Shown: positions 43,435 to 57,340, counted from the first letter of the stretch. The stretch is DNA of 64,000 bases from Zanthoxylum bungeanum (GCA_019454045.1 SKCR01023818.1:20346-84345); one strand, 5' to 3'. Numbers and translations: made by a program. Notes: generated by a model not told the origin, from the letters alone.

Positions 43435-46400
43435 TTGCTTCACTATGAACTAGGGCTAACAGATCAGTGGCATTTCCATTTTTAAGTTTCATCTGATCAA
43501 ATCAGTTTGAGCTATTGTTTGTCATGTTATACGTTTGAGATTTTATTTATATTCAAAATATAAATTATGTCATTCACATCTAATGTGTTTATCTCAATAT
43601 CATCTTTATATAATAAAACACTTTAGTGTTCTAGAATATAAAGGTTCACCCGCAGCGGGTTAAACAATGATACAGAGATAATGTTTCTAGTCAAACTAGT
43701 TACATTATAACAGTTTCCAAATTTAGGTACACACCCTAAGAGTAGTTCCTAAACTTAGGTATCTACGGTTAAAACAGCGACTTTCGTCCCGTTTCCAATT
43801 CGCAGATTTATCTCAATTGAAGTCAGTATCCTATTCATAACAGATTCTGAACATCAATACATATGTTTTATATACCACACTAAGTATTTAAAATCTAATT
43901 TCAATACTAGTAGTGAACATAATCTTGACAAACATAATTGAAGTCAGAGCCTTGCTCGTTCTTCAATTCCTTCATGTCTGCTTTGTCCAAACGGCAATCA
44001 CGCTTCCGCGATCCTGTTTGCCACTATTTAGGCAGACATTTTGGGATATGTCCTTTATCTTCCCAGAAGACTATAATGATTTTGCCTTTGCCCTTTTTCA
44101 CATTCCAGTAGCCTTTGGCCAAGCCTCGGGTTTCTAGAATATCGAAGTAAGGTGCGCCTTGCGCTACTTGCCTAATTGCAAACTTTTGACTTTATCTCCT
44201 TGAGAATAGCCATTAACTCTCCAAGAGTTATTTATTGCAATTTAATACTTCTAAGATTCTAAGGATAGATTCTTTGAAGATCCTTCAATTTCATTATCAT
44301 ACTTTAAGGATCTAATCCTTAGTTCTGATTCAGAAATTAAGGAGTCTACTATGACAAGCTTAATGGATTAAGCACTTAAGTTATCATTACATGATCTTCC
44401 AAAGATCATGCTCTACTATTTGCTTAACTTCGGGCTTTAGGCTTAATATGTTATTTTATCAAATAAAGTAACTTATTATTTTCCAGGACCATCCTGAAAT
44501 TTATTCCCAATTTGAAAATTAAACCATTTAAATACATTTTCCCTAGGATTATGTTTTAAATGTCAATCTTTCATTTTTATCTTGATTTTAATAGTCCAAA
44601 TATTTAATCAACGATTTTGGTACTATTATTTATTATAATGATTACAAAAGTCCAACTATTTAATCAACTATAATTTAATAGATTAAAGTCAATTATATTG
44701 ATTACTATAATCCAATTATAAAATCAACTATAAATGAATAGTTTGAATATAGTCCAACTATTTATAAAACAACATTTAAATATTAGTCCAACTAACATTT
44801 AATTTATTTGACGAATGATATTTGTTTTGAGCGCGTATGGCAAGTAATTAAACGAATATTGCAAATTCAATTCTTGCCTCCCACTATTTTTCGACGAGCC
44901 TCTAACCCTATGTCGAGTACTTGGGAAACCGTGTTTCCTAGTGGGCTAGGATCCCGTTAAATATCGCACAATCTTGACTTTGGCCAACAAATTGTATGAT
45001 AATTAACTAGGTAGATCTCTAAGATCGATTGGATCCAATCCAATTCCTAGATCCGGTAGGGGGACATCCAAGTCCAAAACATATATCTTATATATGCCAA
45101 TACATCCAATGTATTGCCTAACCTTTTTCCTCTGAATCAACTAAGTCTTGGCTTTGACACAACAAACTTAGTGATCCCAGTTAAGCGCGACCCATTGACC
45201 ATGGAAAGCTTCGTAATCAATGTTGATGGACAAGAAGTGGTCTTGACTTTGGCCAACAAACCACAACTTGGACAAGACACTGATATGGAACAAAGCCTTC
45301 GTGATTCAAACACATCCTCGACGGATAAAAGCCTTGACTTTGGCCAACAAGCAAATGCCAGTCTCGGATCTTGAGTGAGAATCACTCAATGGAAGGAAAG
45401 ACGCTTAATATTTTGCGAGGGTTTTTCGAGTGCAAATTGGCAACCAATTTATTATCTTTGTTAAGGTCTCATCATCATACACCCTTAAACATGCATTCTA
45501 AACACATAATAAAGCGCGTATAATAAAATAATAATGATATGCGGATGGATACTATACACATTGATCTAGATCAAATCTCTCCATTTCTCTCTCCCGCTAG
45601 CACATGTATTTACTTCTACCCGTTACACTACACTTCTAAAGAAACCTCATTTACATTGAGGGGAATAGGTGAGAAGAGAATACAAAGAATATGGAGGTGA
45701 TAAGGCTGGACACGCAGGTCCAATTAATAAATCAAATTTATTACAACAATTTCTAAAATTACCCCACCCTTCTAATATCCATCTGATATACATTATTCAT
45801 GCATCACAATCATGTATTCACACAAGCATGTTATCAATCAATCTAATCAATTAATTAATCTGATAATTAATGACCATCCAATGTTCAAACAACGATTTGA
45901 TTTTGCGCGAGTCAAACTCGTTTTTGCGAATAAGTACTCAAAGTACGAATTCTCGAATTAAATTAAACTACATAATTAAATCCAATTCAATTTGTATTTA
46001 ATTCTAATTCACTATTTAATTCCAAATTAAATATTACACTTTATTAATGAACTTTTTACGATTCAAATTCCAAATTTAATCGTTACGGGTCTCAAAGCCC
46101 GATTAACGTCCAACGTCAATTTAATTAAAGTCCAATGGGCTTTTAATTAATTTCTTAAGGCGTGGACATTTGGTCAACTCGGGTCAAACCGAATAACCAA
46201 AATCCAATCCGGGAATTACCCCATAAGCCCATAAATCAATTTTGGCCCATTAGGCCCAATTAAACTTTAAAGGTCCATTAGTCGCATTTGGGCTTTATGG
46301 ATGCGGTTTTGGGCCCAATTGGATCCAATCCATTTGGCCTAAACCTAACTTGGTACAACCAAGCCCAATAAACCCAATAACAACTTTAAAAGCCCAAATC

Positions 46401-46903
46401 CAATTTTAAGGCCCAATTTAATTAAATTACAAAATCCAATTTTACAATTTAATTGCACAAAGTGTATAGCATTATTAATTACCCAAGTCAATATTTCCAA
46501 AACACCAAATTTGTACAATTAATCATGCTCATCTACATTAAATCATGTCCAACATAATTTATCAAAAATCAAACCCAATTTTCATGCTTTATGTCTCGGC
46601 TATTTAGGGTTTTAGTAGTCCGATTCTGATTCCAATCCAATTGAATCCACAATCAACATTACCCAATCGATTTCAACTCATCCAATGATCAAAATCAAAA
46701 AATTCCAAGACTTAGGGCATCAACATACATTCGGCCAAGCTAATGTAATTGGGGGAAATTTGTCCAATTCAAAATTCATAAAATTGACAATGCATAACAC
46801 CATGTTATCATCAATTAAGCATACTCAAACATTCAATTTCATCCAAATATGCTCAAATCAAAAAGCCCCAAATTTTACAATAATTCTTGTTTCATGCTCA
46901 AAT
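43435..46903 (-). mobile_element. B2 internal 5' half: leader and gag-like zone
   Basis: B2 resumes after the second CCCAC. It includes the palindrome array at about 44590-44796 (partly degenerate), the gag-like stretch 45137-45385 with three TTGGCCAAAGTCAAG-type words, and an AT-rich leader. No firm coding motif. Confidence 0.8.
45137..45385 (-). pseudogene. Gag-like open stretch of B2 (function not recognised)
   Basis: 82 open codons on the minus strand with CPSCGLLAKVKTTSC, which superficially recalls a zinc knuckle but lacks the histidine and the C-X2-C-X4-H-X4-C spacing. The homologous stretch in B3 is read best in another frame. Treated as decayed gag by position only. Confidence 0.35.
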
Positions 46904-46916
46904 GGCTCAAATACCA
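46904..46916 (-). other. Primer binding site of B2
   Basis: TGGTATTTGAGCC on the minus strand, a slight variant of the B1/B3/B4 site, next to the LTR edge at 46918. Confidence 0.68.
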
Positions 46917-46917
46917 T

Positions 46918-48967
46918 TGTTGGTGTTTTCTAAACATCCCAATGATCATTATCAAGAAAGAAGCAAGTATGAATACACATCAAAGGAGGTGCAGAATACT
47001 CACAATGAATGGATTGGATGCATCGAAGAACAAAACTCCATTTCCTTCCTCTGTCAAGCTCGGCAAACTCACTGGTTAGGGCTCCAAGGATTCGACAGTG
47101 GCAGTTTTTCTTCCACCATTTTCGGCCATTGATGTCCTCCATGAAAGCTCCAAGCTCCAAGTGATGATTCCATGCTCATGTAGTGAGTTCCCTATCACCT
47201 TAGGATGGCTCCTATGTGTGCTAACACCCCAAGAAATTTGCCACAAATTTCCTTAGCTTCTCCTTCAACACTCGGTCAAACCAGAAAAAGAAGGCAGAAA
47301 CCGTGAGAGAGAGAGAGAGGAGTTTTTGGCTCCAAAATCGTATCCAAGGATAGAGAATGATGAAATGTGTAAATGTTAATTTGTTTTCCAAAAACAAATA
47401 AAACATATACCAAAAACTTTTCCAAAAAGTCAAGCATTAAATGCTTTCAATCATCTCACATCAACTCACATCAATCAATCAATCAATTGTCACATCACTC
47501 AAAGTGACATGTGATTTGACGCTTGATGTGACTAATGATTTGACGCTTGATTTGACTTGTGTGCCGCACTCGAATTCGAAATGCGAATGCGCTCGCAAAT
47601 AATCCCGGGCTCGAGTTCTCTCATTCCAAATTAATGAATTTTCCGTTGTGACACAATTAAATGATTACGCCTAGTGAAGTCACTATTCACATCGCTAACG
47701 AATCAATTCTAAATTAATTCGTTCGCCCGAATTAAAATCCGATTTTAATTCCGCGTCGAAATCCAATTTCATTTAATATATCAAATATATTAATTTATCG
47801 ATTATTCCAAATTAATCGTTTTCTTTCTTTAATTGATATTTTATCCTAGATAAAATATCTTCGCAATTAATCCCAGATTAATTTTCTCTCTCATCTAATT
47901 AATCCCAGATTTATAAAAGTGCGAGTCATACGTCATCGGTGAATCTTCGAGAAGCGACCCATGAGATCCTCGAATATGTTGGTAGTAAATTCGGTCGTCG
48001 GACTACCCGAACACGTAAGTACCTCGTACTACGTTTATACCGATTTACAAGACAAGGTTGGCTTCCAGCAAAGCGCCATGCCTACCCAATTCTCCAGAAA
48101 CATGCTTACAGGAATAAGCGATCTATATCATGTGTAGTATACGTAGTATTGTGTATGTCGATCCAGTATCGGATGATCACGTGCTAGGCCTGGGGCTGGA
48201 ATTGTGTCTGCCCCATATGAAGCACATGTCGGATGTCTGGTAACTAGTCTCTATAATCGGATAAACCTGACCTTGTCATTTTATCCCGATAGCTGCATCA
48301 TTTAAGAGAACCAGTCCCGTATCCTACGTGACCATCATCTCCACTATGACTGGAGTGATACTTCCGTCTTGACATCACACCCAACACATTACGATTCTCA
48401 ATATACCCAACATTGGCATACACAGAACCTGTTAAAATCCTGGACAACCGCAACCAAAGTATATTGATTGTCGCAAGCATTAGCGGTGCAAGTCTCAGGT
48501 TAAGACCAAATACACCTACCCTGATTTCGACTTCCATAGACACATAGTCATACTACCTATGGAATTTTGAGGGGGTCTATCCAGAGCGAAGCTGTTTCCC
48601 GTACCATCGGTAAAACACAAACTCCTATTACACTTGCATGAGTATCCTATACCCAAATATATGAGAACTATGCCGTTGTGCCCTCACAACGTGTACAAGT
48701 GTAATACTAGTCTTTTACGTATTTATCGATGTCCAATCTCGATAATACTCTGACTAGGGATATTTAATGATTTATCCTTCATGGACTGATACTATCTCAT
48801 ATCATTATCCGTCTAGGAATAAATCATAGGGACCTCCTATCATTTATATATCTAGGTGATCTAATCACAAATGATAAGAGAGCAATATCCTTTGTCACAT
48901 AGTTAATTTGTATAACAACACCATGATCTGTACAAATAGTGACGCTATGGGTGATAATTGTCCAACA
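46918..48967 (-). mobile_element. B2 5' LTR
   Basis: 2,050 bp, from TGTTGGTGTTTTC to ATTGTCCAACA on the plus strand, followed by CATAC. It aligns along its length with 29027-31077. The palindrome array runs to about 47912. Confidence 0.93.
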
Positions 48968-48972
48968 CATAC

Positions 48973-49032
48973 GATACACATTGAGATGTGTATATGATAT
49001 CGTGGATTGACACTAGAACAAGTGGGAGAAAT
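48973..49032 (+). mobile_element. A1 internal region, 3' tail with polypurine tract
   Basis: The last 60 bases of the A1 internal region after B2. The polypurine tract AAGTGGGAGAAAT occupies 49020-49032, directly before the LTR. Confidence 0.9.
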
Positions 49033-50697
49033 TGTTGGGGTTGGTGCTCAGAGCGCCAATCCGGACCATATTTATTTCTGATTCATGAATACGAACATCC
49101 CTTTTTTCCATAATATTACTTATTTATGGTTTCACCTCTTGTTTTTATATAAGTATTCGATCTGATTACGGTTAGATTGAAACTAAATATGGTTTAGTGA
49201 TATGTATATATTAGACAAATGCCCGATAATATATATTACAGTACATAGTTACAAAGGTAGTTTGTAATTGACATTGTGAATTGTCACTACTAAATGTATA
49301 TTATCAAATATAGTTCCTGGTCAAGATTCACTAACACGGGTTGGTTAGTCAAATCCGTTGAGACCAGTACATGTCGTATATCGAGACTTGGTCCGATGGT
49401 TTATCCCAATGAACCATGAGTCTAGGGAGACTCGTATAGACGTGTAGGTGTTTATAATAGATAAACACTGAACGACTCACTGAAGATTCTTAATGGATGG
49501 TACACCAACGTCAATAAGAATCTTCTCGGATTGAGTAGCATAGTGGTCATTCGACTTGATATACCACTGTGGATGTATGAGACATCCTCCACACTTAGAT
49601 GGCAATCACGTCACCGATCTATTTAGATCAGACCTCCGCATGTTCGTTGGGTGTGGACCAATCCTCAGGATATCCTGTGTGTATCAAGATAGGATCCGTC
49701 AGTTCTATGTACAGAGCATAGGTAGTCCATATATGATTATCAGTCTGTTAAATCTGTGGCCACGGTATACTTCGGAAGTAAGTTCCAAATGTTATTTAGA
49801 GATTGCTAATAGATACGTCGACGGGATAATACCTATAGAGATTTGACGTTTACATCTATATCTCTGGGATTATCCGGATACCTGTGACGGAGGGATTATA
49901 CATATGCAATGACCTCGACCTGTATGATTCAGCTAGTTTATCCGTGGTCGTCATTATTTACGGGTGGGTAAATTATGGACACGAAATTGGATTTTGTGAC
50001 GGATATACCTGAATCTAGAGAGTCTCACTAATGAAATATACTCGTTGAGCACTGGGGAAACTTTTATGAATAATGGTGATTATTTATAAATCGTTTAACT
50101 GTTAAACAAAAAATACATGCAAACGGGCTGAACCGTCATTTCCTAATTAATATGTATTTGTATTTAATATATGATATTATTAAATACACATTAATAAATT
50201 GTTAAATAAATGTATTTGACATATAATTATATATGTATTTGAGATATTTAAAGTAAATATAATACATATATTGAGATATTTGTATTTAAATAATTAATTA
50301 ATTATTTAATTGTTAAATAATTAATATAATTAAAATATAATATCTTATGAAATGATAAAGTTAGGAAAGTTAGGAATTATTAGTGTAAATGTTTGACTAT
50401 ACATTAAAGGAAAATGTTGTCAAATGGATTTGACTTCCTTGAATATTTATTTAATTTAAATTGTTAAAATGAAAATATCAATTTCCTTTCATAATGTCAA
50501 ATTCGGCCATACCCTTAAATTAAATATAAGTGTTATATTTTTGAGTTGCAATTATTGACTTACTTTAAATCATTAAATGGTTTGATGATGATTAAAGCAA
50601 GTTGATAAAGCAAAATTAAATGAAATGAAAAATATCTAGATATTAGTATATACACCTTAAATTTCGGCCAAGGCTAAATTTGTGGAGTATATATTGT

Positions 50698-50705
50698 TTT
50701 GTTTC
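50698..50705 (+). promoter_or_regulatory. TATA box of A1 3' LTR
   Basis: TATATATT in the conserved family A context. Transcription would proceed rightward into the C1 sequence. Confidence 0.55.
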
Positions 50706-50875
50706 ATCTTTTAGGGTTTAAGAATTTCATTAGATACAAAAAAAACACAAAAGAAGTTGAGAGAAAAGTTTGAAGAAAAGAAGGAAAAGCTTGGAAATCT
50801 TAAGGTTTTGTAAGTTTTCTTTCAAATCTTCCAACATGAAAAATGTTTCTAACATGCTTAGCTTCATCTTGTGTT

Positions 50876-50900
50876 GGATTTGATCTTGGTTTGTTGAACA
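50876..50900 (+). other. Templated filler at a deletion in the A1 3' LTR
   Basis: A 20-base stretch starting GGATTTGATCTTGG is an exact copy of 50994-51013, about 120 bases downstream. It bridges a deletion of about 285 bases relative to positions ~735-1018 of the A1 5' LTR. Confidence 0.7.
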
Positions 50901-51389
50901 ATTAGGGTTCATAACCAACTCCAAATTGGGGGCTTTTCATATATGTGATGTATTATAGTATGAATATGATGCATGTAAAATTTTAGGTTGATTGGATTTG
51001 ATCTTGGTTTGTTTTGAAAAAAAAAAGGACCAAATCGCAATTAATTGAAAATTTGTAGGTCTCTCGGCAATTTCAGAAAAAATTGAGGATTTGTGTGAAA
51101 TCTGATTTTGATGCACTAGATTTGTTGAAAAAAATTTTAGAAATGATTTAGAATCATCCAAAATAATTTTTGATAATTTTTGGGCTAAAATAATCAATTT
51201 ACAAAGTTTTGGGGTAATTCGGTAATTACCAAGAAAATTGATCTCTTGTGTAATTTTTCAGAATTTGATAATTGGATAATTAAATAAATAAGTTTATTTA
51301 ATTGATCCGAGAAAAAATTTTGAAATCGAAAAATTTTGATTTTCCACTATTCCGCTGTGTTACCGATATTCCCCTTTAATACCCCAACA

Positions 51390-51871
51390 AGTTTTGATCC
51401 TAATTATGACATTAGATGGTCTATGTCATATAAAGTCAGAAAAGATGCAGTGGGAGTGTCACCGTTGATTCTACTAAATTAGTGGAATCAATTACAACTT
51501 ATGAAGTATTGACTTATGAAGTTGCATTGTGACCCTAAAGATTAGAAGTTTTGATATTAGTTCTGTGCCTACGGTTGTCTTATAGTATTTGGATTTGATC
51601 TCAAAATACATAGACAACACGGTAGCTATAACACATTACTAATATAGCATATGAGTCATATTGATATGGAATTTGGATTCTACAAAATATGAATGATGCT
51701 GGCTTAGGAAAATGATTGAGTTTGTTGGACGGACTCAATTTATTAAAGCAAGCTTACTTGTTGTTGCCTACCTCTTGACTGCTGGTGAGCTCCTGAGGGC
51801 CATTGGTATGTGATATACATTAAGATGTGTATAGGATACCGTGGATTTGCACTAGAGAAAGTGGGAGAAAT
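51390..51871 (+). mobile_element. C1 internal tail
   Basis: The end of a family C internal region, closely matching C2 59939-60417. The rest of C1 lies left of the window beyond A1. The polypurine tract AAAGTGGGAGAAAT ends at 51871. It contains GATTCTACTA/TAGTGGAATC with loop AAT (one G-T pair). Confidence 0.88.
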
Positions 51872-54326
51872 TGTTAGGGTTGGTGCTCGGAGTGCCAATC
51901 CGGATCGTACTTATGTCTGATTCATAAATACGAGGAATTCTATTTTCCATAATATTACCTAATTTAATGGTAGCACCCTTGTCTTTTATACACTTATTCG
52001 ATCTAATTACGATTAGATCGAAACTGAATCTGGTTCAGTAATACGTGTATAATAGACAAATACCCTAGGATTTACAATATAGTGCACAGTTACAACGTGA
52101 TTTACTAACATGGGTCAGTTAGTAAAATCCACTGAGACCAGTACATGTCATATATCATGACTTGGTCCGATGGTTTATCCCAGTGAACCATGAGTCTCGG
52201 GAGACTCGTATAGACATGTAGGTGTTTATTTGATAAAACACTGAACGACTCACTGAAGATTTCCAAATAGATGGTACACCAACGTCAACAGGAATCTTCT
52301 CTAATTGAGCGAGCATAGTGATCATTTGACTTGAGATACCACAGCGGGATTATGAGTTATCCTTCACACTTTGATGGCAGTCACATCAACGATCTATTCA
52401 TGATCAGACCTCCGAATGTTCGTTGGGTGTGGACTGATGCTCATGATATCCAGTGTATATCAAGCCAGATCCGTCAGTCCTGTGTACAGGGCATAGAAAT
52501 CCTCACGTGTTTATGATCTAGTAAATCCATGGCCGTGGTATAACTTCGGAAATCAGTTACGAGTGTTATTTAGAGATCATAAATTGAAAGTCGACTATAT
52601 TATACCGAACAGATTTGACGTTCTCATCTATATCCCAGGTATAATATGGATGGTCTGTGACGGAGGGATTATACGTATGCAATAACCTCGGCTTGCATAG
52701 TTTTGTAAGATTATTCGTGGTCGTTATAATTCACGAGTGGGTGGATTATGGACACGAAATTGGATTTCGTGACGGATAAACCTAAGCTTAGAGAGTCCCA
52801 CAATATGAAGTGTACTCATTGAGAATTTGGGCAACTCGATATGAATAATACTGATTATTCATAATACTTCACTATATTAAATGAGTTAATTCGGATCGTT
52901 TAATTGGTTAAACGATAACACATGCATTAGGGGATTTTGGCCAATCGTAATTACTGTATATTTGTATTTGATACTTAATACGATTAGATACACATTAATT
53001 AATTGTCAAATGAGATTTTGACACTTGTCATTAATATATTTGTTAGTTATTGAAAATAAAAATACATATAGAATAATAATTATATTAATTGATTTTTTGG
53101 ATATTTAATTGTTAGATATTTGAAAAATTAATTAATTAAACCTTTTTCATTAAATGTTATGAAATATGGTAAGATATTATTGGAACAAATGGCATGAATT
53201 AATTAAACTTAATGTGTCCAATATTGATTGGTTAACATAAAGTTTACTTTATTAATTAGATTAATTTATTGGCCAAATTACCATTTTGACCTTCAAAAGT
53301 CGGTCAACACTCCTTTTAATTGAAAATATTTATTTTCTCTCTCTTGTTCATTGCCATTGCTGAGAATACCAAATAGAAAACATGAAAAATGGGTTTCATG
53401 GATGCTTGATGATTCAAGCACAAAAGTGAAGGAAAAATCAAGAAATTGCTTAAAGAACTTTGGAGTTTTAGAGGTAATCTTCAAAATCCCAAAAGCTTTG
53501 AAATTTGTTTCTTGTTTCTTGATTTCTTAGAATGGTTCTAGGGTTTACTTGCTTGTAAAATTTGGGGCTTTTGGTTATGGTGGATGATTTGGAAGGAGAT
53601 GAAGCATGTGTGAAGTATATTGGATGAAATTAGTGTAATTTGTATTCAATTTTATCATTTGATGATGATTTTCTATTCTAGAGTGTTATGACCACTCATG
53701 TGGCACCTAGAATTGTTCTTGGGTTGTTCATATGTGGTGACTTTGGTTGGTGTTTTGATTAATTAGATTAATCTTGAATTTTTGGAATTAAAGCATGAAA
53801 AATGGGTAATTTTCGGTTCTGGATCAGTTGTGATTAAACTGGAAATTTTGTGATGCATTTGATGTTTTTTGAATGTATTGGATGGTTTTGGGAGTTGGAA
53901 CAATTTCCAGAAAGTGTTTCGAAGTTGAAATAAGCGAAAACGGCCAAAAATGGCGTTACCGGGTGACTTTTGAGTCAACCGGGTGACGACTGCCCAAAAT
54001 GTCAATCCTTCACTGTTCAGACAGCCCATGAACTTCCCTAACATGATTGGGGATGACCTGGGCTGTCTCCATAAGTGTTGGGTGGTCGGTTCGGTCAAAA
54101 ATGTGTTTTGCGTCATTTTGCGGAAAAAACGGTTTTCGTAAAAGTTTCACGACGTTTCAACCTTATTTATGTTGATATTTGATATTGAATAAATAGTTTT
54201 AAGTGAAATATGAATAAATTATTCATATTAGATATTGAATAATTTATTCGGTAATTTGAAAAATTTTTAAATTATGATTTCGCTCGAACCGCGCTTCTGT
54301 TGCGGCCATCGCCTGAAACCCCAACA
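51872..54326 (+). mobile_element. C1 3' LTR
   Basis: 2,455 bp from TGTTAGGG to ACCCCAACA, about 95% like 60418-62894 over the stretch compared. It is a 3' LTR because a polypurine tract precedes it and no primer site follows. An antisense open frame at 53763-54116 recurs in C2 but is judged non-coding. Confidence 0.9.
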
Positions 54327-54428
54327 TTTACATGTTCAAATACTTTATAAGGTATATAAAATGATATTATAACTATGACTGATATTTTAATTGTAATTCA
54401 ATATTTTTAATTGTTATTATAATGAGAA
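54327..54428. repeat. Duplicated flank, copy 1
   Basis: 102 bases after the C1 LTR match the 102 bases after the C2 LTR (62895-62996) with few differences. Both begin TTTAC, a candidate C target duplication. At 54429 the sequence changes straight into C2 internal DNA, marking a tandem duplication breakpoint. Confidence 0.8.
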
Positions 54429-54509
54429 GTATGGTTGTAAAGTAACGTGTATTTGATACATATTTCTTGGTCCGTCTTGTTAGTACGGTTTATGGGTATC
54501 TTTCTATAA

Positions 54510-54833
54510 CTGCATCTGAGATCGTGCTGAAGCTGTGAGGCTGTAGGTTATAGAATTATTATCCATACCGGTTGTATATTGATACTGGACAAATTCAAGT
54601 GAAAGTGGAAATCTTGAACGTGCCAAAGCTGTCAGGACTACATCGGTAGCTTGAGTTTGTCATTGACAAGTGAAGCCTTGATACGCCTCCTTGTGAACAT
54701 GTCAAAGCTGTCATAACGAGAAACGGTCAGGACCAAAATCATGAGTCACTGGTGAATGATTGACAATGAGTTGTCTACCTAATGAATATACCTCGGCAAG
54801 ATCGTGCCAAAGCTGTGAGTCGAAATATATTCA
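54510..54833 (+). other. Leader hairpin cluster with repeated loop motif (C2)
   Basis: Stems CTGCA 54510 / TGTAG 54542; GACAAATTCAAG 54588 / CTTGAGTTTGTC 54650; TTGTGA / TCATAA near 54690-54715; TGAATATA 54783 / TATATTCA 54826. In stem 2 both arms carry the matching change relative to A (GATAAA/TTTATC to GACAAA/TTTGTC). The loop motifs are more alike here: GTGCCAAAGCTGT type. Confidence 0.6.
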
Positions 54834-55479
54834 TGGGATCCTACTCTCACTATGGAATTCGATTTAATTATTGAATTTCCGTTGTCTGTTGGGGATTACG
54901 GTATTATGTAAAGTAGTGGGAGACACTGCTGGGTTAAAAATCCATAACTTAAGCAGTGTGTAATTTTATGGAAAATTCTGCTTCGTTTTTTTTTCTATAT
55001 TGTTTATAGAATTATACTTCTAATCTACTGCATGCTTATTACTTGAATAGGTTTTCTGACTTTACTTATTGTTGCCTTATTCTAGAATAGGTTCTAGAAA
55101 GACAGTAGATTTAGATATTGTTAGATTAGTTGAAACCATCGGGAACTGCTGTTCCGATTTTCTTGAAAATCAAGATGGTTTGTGACGTAGTTACTAAGTC
55201 ACGATTAGTAATCTAAATAGATATATGTTTTGGATATAGTCTGGTAAGAGTAGTTTCTTATGCAGTAAGAATTGACTTGAATAGTTCATGTCTCAAGATT
55301 CTTGACTGACATTAAAGGAAACCCCTTAGGTATTTGTTTATCTTATAATGACGTTTCTTGCCTTTAGTGACTTTTAGAAGTCACGTGTCTAACACAGTTT
55401 TCCAATCAATTATTTGCAATTATTGTGAATAATTGAACGAAAATTATAAAGCTTAAGAAAGGATATGTTTATAGTTGTG

Positions 55480-57201
55480 TATAGAGAATATCGATTCTAA
55501 TAATACGACAACTATAGGTGTTGGATACCGGATCTCCCGTCTAGTTATTTAAAATAATGTTTAATAACTGTTTTGATATTTGATATCAGAACTTGTGACT
55601 ATTGGATAGTTACTTATTCTATATAAACAGTTGTTACATATTTTAAAGTGACTAGTAGTGTCATTAATGAAAATATAAACATCAAGAAAAATATTTGGCT
55701 GTATAAATAACTTAGAACATTACTTTATGAGATTTTATCATAAAAGCATTAGATGCTTATTCTATATGGTAAAGGATGGTCTGATACAAGTTCACACCAT
55801 ATATCATTAACCATTTAATGAGTATTGTATTCAGGATATGATTTATCTCATTTTACCGATGATCGTCATTGGACCACAAGATTTATTAAACTAATACATT
55901 GGATGTATGTGGTTTAATGAATTAATAATTGCTTTAGATAGTTTTCTATACTACGTAACTTAGTTAATGATTTGTCATGACTTAGTTACGTGTTTCTAAT
56001 AGAGAACATGTTGAACGTCTTGAATGGTTCGAGAACTTTCAATATGTTTCTAATGAAACGAGGATAGAATATTTTAAATGGTTCAATGATATTCTATTTG
56101 TGGTGTTGATAACTATGAAATTCATTGTGAGTATTTAAATTGTTTGAAGATGTTTGATATGATCAAAAACATGAATTTAAGGCAATTAGTTCTAAAGTTA
56201 TTTAATGAATTTGATTCTTACTCAATATTAAACTTCCACGATTCCATCTTGATGGAATTGGTCAGTGGGAATAATAGAATCTTATATGATTTGATTCTTT
56301 GATATTGAGTATTACCGAATTAGTTTTCAATACTCCTGGGGTTATGCTCCAGTAACACTTGTTCTTCTATTTAATTAAGGTTCCATTGGTTTCTACAGTT
56401 ACATATATGATATGTATAGTAGAAAATTCGAATCTTAAAAAGTTTGAGATTTGAAACTTTCTTTTGTATAATGGTTATATAATTGAAAGTACATGTGCCT
56501 CGGAGATACGAATGAAAGGTTTATCATTTATTCTATTTAATAGAATATTGTATTCTATTTGATAGAATATCTTTTCTACGATCCCGAGTAACAAAATTAT
56601 TTTGTTACTTGGTGATTAACATTGGATGTTGCGATTGCAGATAAGATTTGACTTATTGAAGTCAAATGTGAGAGTGATAAACTGTAGTGGAACTATATAA
56701 TTAATAAGATGAAAATACCCTTTGACAACTTCCGTATTAGTATAATAGGATGTCAGAATCATTTACAAAGTATTTGATACTTAATGATTTTGTTGTTTTC
56801 TTATTGAAGAAAAATATCCTATAACTTAAAGTGGGAGCGATATTTGATATCAATTTCGGAAATTACCATTGAACCATAGATCTAAAATTGTTCTAGCTTA
56901 CTACGATCAAGTTTTTGAACTTGATTAGGCTTTCGTTATGAATAGTTCATAAAGTGTGCAAATTGTTTGCGCAGCAAAAGCAAAGTGAGCTTGATAAAGG
57001 TTTGACCTTTGTAGTATGACAGTGAGAAAGCTTATACTCAGTAGTCTATTGTAGATTTTGAGAAAACTTGTCTCTAGTCGTACTAATTGAACAGTTAAAG
57101 ATTTGTTGGTTAATGTTGATATTAAACTATGTATTTTGGCTAAAGAATGTAAAATGGCGTTCCTGAGTGGTTTCTTCGAATGAGAAATCCGTTGTGGTTT
57201 C
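55480..57201 (+). pseudogene. Decayed Copia pol of C2 (protease, integrase, RT)
   Basis: The protease site reads FDIRTCDYWIV (Asp codon at 55582), so the Thr of D-T-G is Ile as in A1 and A2 and the Gly is also lost. Near 56265-56300 NNRILYDL matches the integrase NRTLLDM block better than A does. RT begins near 56990 and breaks at 57201 where B6 sits. It continues after 59198 with degraded RT and RNase H. No intact frame. Confidence 0.75.
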
Positions 57202-57340
57202 TGTTAGTGTTCCTAGAACATTCATAGGATCTAATAAGCATGAAAACATTTCATATGATCATTATAAGGTGCGGAATAAACTTATAATGAGTGGATAGAG
57301 CTTTAAAAACTTTTGAGAGGATGAACTCCAAGTTCCAACC

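Larger units (their letters stand above)
29027..48967 (-). mobile_element. B2, minus-strand family B element containing B3
   Basis: On the minus strand: 5' LTR 48967-46918, primer site 46916-46904, internal region 46917-43435 and 33233-31078, polypurine tract 31092-31078, and 3' LTR 31077-29027. Without B3 it is about 9.7 kb. CATAC flanks it on both sides. The two LTRs look about 95% alike over the parts compared by eye. Confidence 0.94.
49033..51389 (+). mobile_element. A1 3' LTR
   Basis: 2,357 bp from TGTTGGGG to ACCCCAACA. It pairs with 1-1495. Near 50876 about 285 bases present in the 5' LTR are missing and replaced by about 25 bases copied from nearby. TATA box at 50698-50705, donor-like GTAAGT at 50810-50815. 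The AGTTT at 51390-51394 is the likely right target duplication; the matching empty site is in C2 at 59939-59943. Confidence 0.93.

Noticed and set aside
45137..45385. Zinc-knuckle reading of CPSCGLLAKVKTTSC.
   Set aside because: The histidine and the C-X2-C-X4-H-X4-C spacing are missing, and the homologous stretch in B3 is read in another frame.
53763..54116. 117-codon antisense frame in the C1 LTR, recurring as 85 codons at 62427-62684.
   Set aside because: It is antisense to the LTR, differs in length and C-terminus between copies, and has no recognisable domain. Similarity simply reflects LTR homology.
51872..54326. Reading this LTR as the 5' LTR of C2.
   Set aside because: A polypurine tract precedes it, no primer site follows, and the following 102 bases also follow the C2 3' LTR.
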